From assembly GCA_016859345.1 (NCBI GenBank), contig CM029123.1, forward strand, positions 1,720,501 to 1,784,500: DNA of 64,000 nt, read 5' to 3'. Position numbers and translations under genes: made by a program. This DNA comes from Istiophorus platypterus. Lineage: Eukaryota > Chordata > Actinopteri > Istiophoriformes > Istiophoridae. Of this stretch, positions 62,844-64,000 are shown piece after piece. Numbering within the stretch: the first letter of the stretch is position 1; each line of letters begins with the position of its first letter. The notes below the pieces were generated by a model that saw only the letters and a program-made list of their open reading frames with translations, made no database searches and was not told the origin of the DNA.

Positions 62844-63756
62844 GCAACACTTCCTTTTTTAGCTTCCACCATTTTGTCCTCTGCTCTGCCTTTTTCCTCT
62901 TCGTCTTCCTCACCACCAAGGTCATCCTACACACCAGCATTCTATGCTGTCTGGCTACACTCTCACCAACCACTACTTTGCAGTCACTGATCTCCTTCAG
63001 ATTACACCGTCTACACGAGATGTAGTGTATCTGTGTGCTCCTACCTCCAGTCTTATATGTCACTCTGTGCTCCTGCCTCTTCTGGAAGAAAGTGTTCACT
63101 ACAGCCATTTCCATCCTTTTTGCAAAATCAACCACCATCTGTCCTTCTGCGTTCCTCTCCTGGATACCGAATCTGCCCATCGCTTCCTCATCGCCTCTGT
63201 TTCCTGCACCAACATGTCCATTGAAGTCTGCACCAATGACAACTCTCTCATCTCTAGGGATGCTCTGTATGGCTTCATCAAGGTCCGACCAGAATTTCTC
63301 CTTCTCCTCCAGCTCACAGCCTACCTGTGGAGCATACCCACTAACCACATTGAACATTACACCTTCGATTTCTAGCTTTAGACTCATCACTCTATCCGAC
63401 ACTCTTTTTACCTCCAGGACATTCCTAACAAGCTCCTCCTTCAAGATAACTCCTACTCCGTTTCTCTTCCTATCTACACCATGGTAGAACAACTTGAACC
63501 CTGCTCCCAAACTTCTAGCCTTGCTACCTTTCCACCTGGTCTCCTGGACACACAGTATGTCTACCTTCCTCCTCTGCATCATGTCAACTAACTCTCTACC
63601 CTTTCCTGTCATGGTTCCAACATTCAAAGTCCCTACTCTCAGTCCTAGCCTCTTGGCATTCCTCTCTCTCTCTCTCTCTCTGAACACACCTTCCTCCTCT
63701 CCTTCTTCTAACAACAGTAGTCCAATTTCCACCGGCACCCTGTAGGTGAACAGCAC
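62833..63756 (-). pseudogene. RTE apurinic/apyrimidinic-type endonuclease
   Basis: 308 codons including the stop. Key blocks: LRVGTLNVGTMTGKG (first Asn), VDILCVQETRWKGS (catalytic Glu in QET), SGYAP (near 145), VIGADFNGHVG (Asp and Asn) and VARQHRMLVC near the end (the catalytic His). At the position where relatives read a Q-V-D-Y-I block this copy reads Q-I-H-Y-I (residue 244, codon 63027-63025). The final residues KKEVLHDF come from a frameshift. The endonuclease nicks target DNA to prime reverse transcription. The real start codon is uncertain because a TC microsatellite (63662-63682) lies in the N-terminal part. Confidence 0.9.
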
Positions 63757-63940
63757 CGATGGCGGTCGTTGTTAACCCGGGCCTCGACCGATCCGGTATG
63801 GGATTCATAGATTTGATTCGCATGTTTGATTTGGCAAAAGTTTTACGTCGGATGCCCTTCCTGACACAACCCTCTGTATTTATCCGGGCTTGGGACCGGC
63901 ACAATAAGACACTGGCTTGTGTCCCCTTGCGGCTACATTG

Positions 63941-63958
63941 CCAGGACCATGTGAAATA
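63941..63958. repeat. Target-site duplication, right copy
   Basis: Gccaggaccatgtgaaat, identical to 60795-60812. It bounds the 5' end of the LINE. The last 42 bp of the window are flanking DNA. Confidence 0.95.
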
Positions 63959-64000
63959 TACTGTATATACTAGGTGTGATGGATCCACTAAGACTGAGGC

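Larger units (their letters stand above)
60813..63940 (-). mobile_element. Complete RTE-type LINE insertion (3,128 bp)
   Basis: The element is bounded by an 18-bp perfect target-site duplication. On the minus strand it starts AATGTAGCCGCAAGGGGACA. It carries a 5' leader containing GCCCGGATAAATACAGAGGG, then one long coding region: apurinic-type endonuclease followed by reverse transcriptase. It ends CGCTGTGGCGACCCCTAAAG and GGAAAAGCCGAAAGAAAAAG plus a short A/G-rich tail. This architecture, one coding region and a very short 3' UTR, is typical of RTE elements (Expander/Rex3 relatives in fish). Three single-base frameshifts break the coding region (about 62855, 62095 and 60953). Because length and target duplication are intact, the insertion is fairly young. 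Confidence 0.93.

Overview
The window looks like nuclear DNA from a teleost fish. It is AT-rich and has very few genes. It is crowded with (CA)n, (GA)n and (TA)n microsatellites and with repeats typical of teleosts: RTE, L2/CR1 and restriction-endonuclease-type LINEs, Tc1-like DNA transposons, tRNA-derived SINEs and a retrovirus-like relic. There are no bacterial operons, no CRISPR array and no free-standing tRNA or rRNA gene. All identifications below come from reading the sequence and from memory of protein families; no database search was run.

The only host gene I can support is the 5' part of a classical-type cadherin on the minus strand. Exon 1 (39545-39586) encodes the start of the signal peptide and lies in a CpG-rich island. 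Exon 2 (32203-32341) and exon 3 (5855-6084) encode the rest of the signal peptide and the cadherin prodomain. Splice sites and reading phases join cleanly (42 + 139 + 230 nt = 137 codons; intron phases 0, 1, 0). This is the same phase pattern as the first three coding exons of human CDH1. Introns 1 and 2 are about 7.2 kb and 26.1 kb. Later exons, with the propeptide cleavage site and the EC domains, lie before position 1.

Layout in + coordinates. 1-5854: intron 3, with a SINE head, a collapsed Tc1 end palindrome and a decayed R2/HERO-like LINE (2304-4248). 6085-32202: intron 2, with a purine-rich retroelement-like patch (8650-9960), three Tc1-like remnants, an R4/Rex6-like LINE fragment broken by a microsatellite-rich insertion (23940-25340), a SINE and several hairpins. 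32342-39544: intron 1, with a second SINE ending in a 53-bp near-perfect palindrome and a pyrimidine-rich, possibly LTR-derived patch. 39000-39900: CpG island and promoter region. 40200-64000: upstream intergenic DNA made mostly of repeats. It holds a 56-bp minisatellite, a decayed transposase-like gene of a class I cannot name (41104-42502), L2 pieces, a Tc1 remnant, a long L2/CR1 element (about 48.8-52.7 kb), a retrovirus-like relic (about 53.8-58.9 kb), and a complete 3.1-kb RTE LINE (60813-63940, minus strand) bounded by a perfect 18-bp target-site duplication.

I found no convincing new multi-gene system. The observations most worth checking are the CA repeat that touches the exon 2 splice donor, the SINE-tail palindrome, the insertion inside the R4-like endonuclease region, and the unnamed transposase-like relic.
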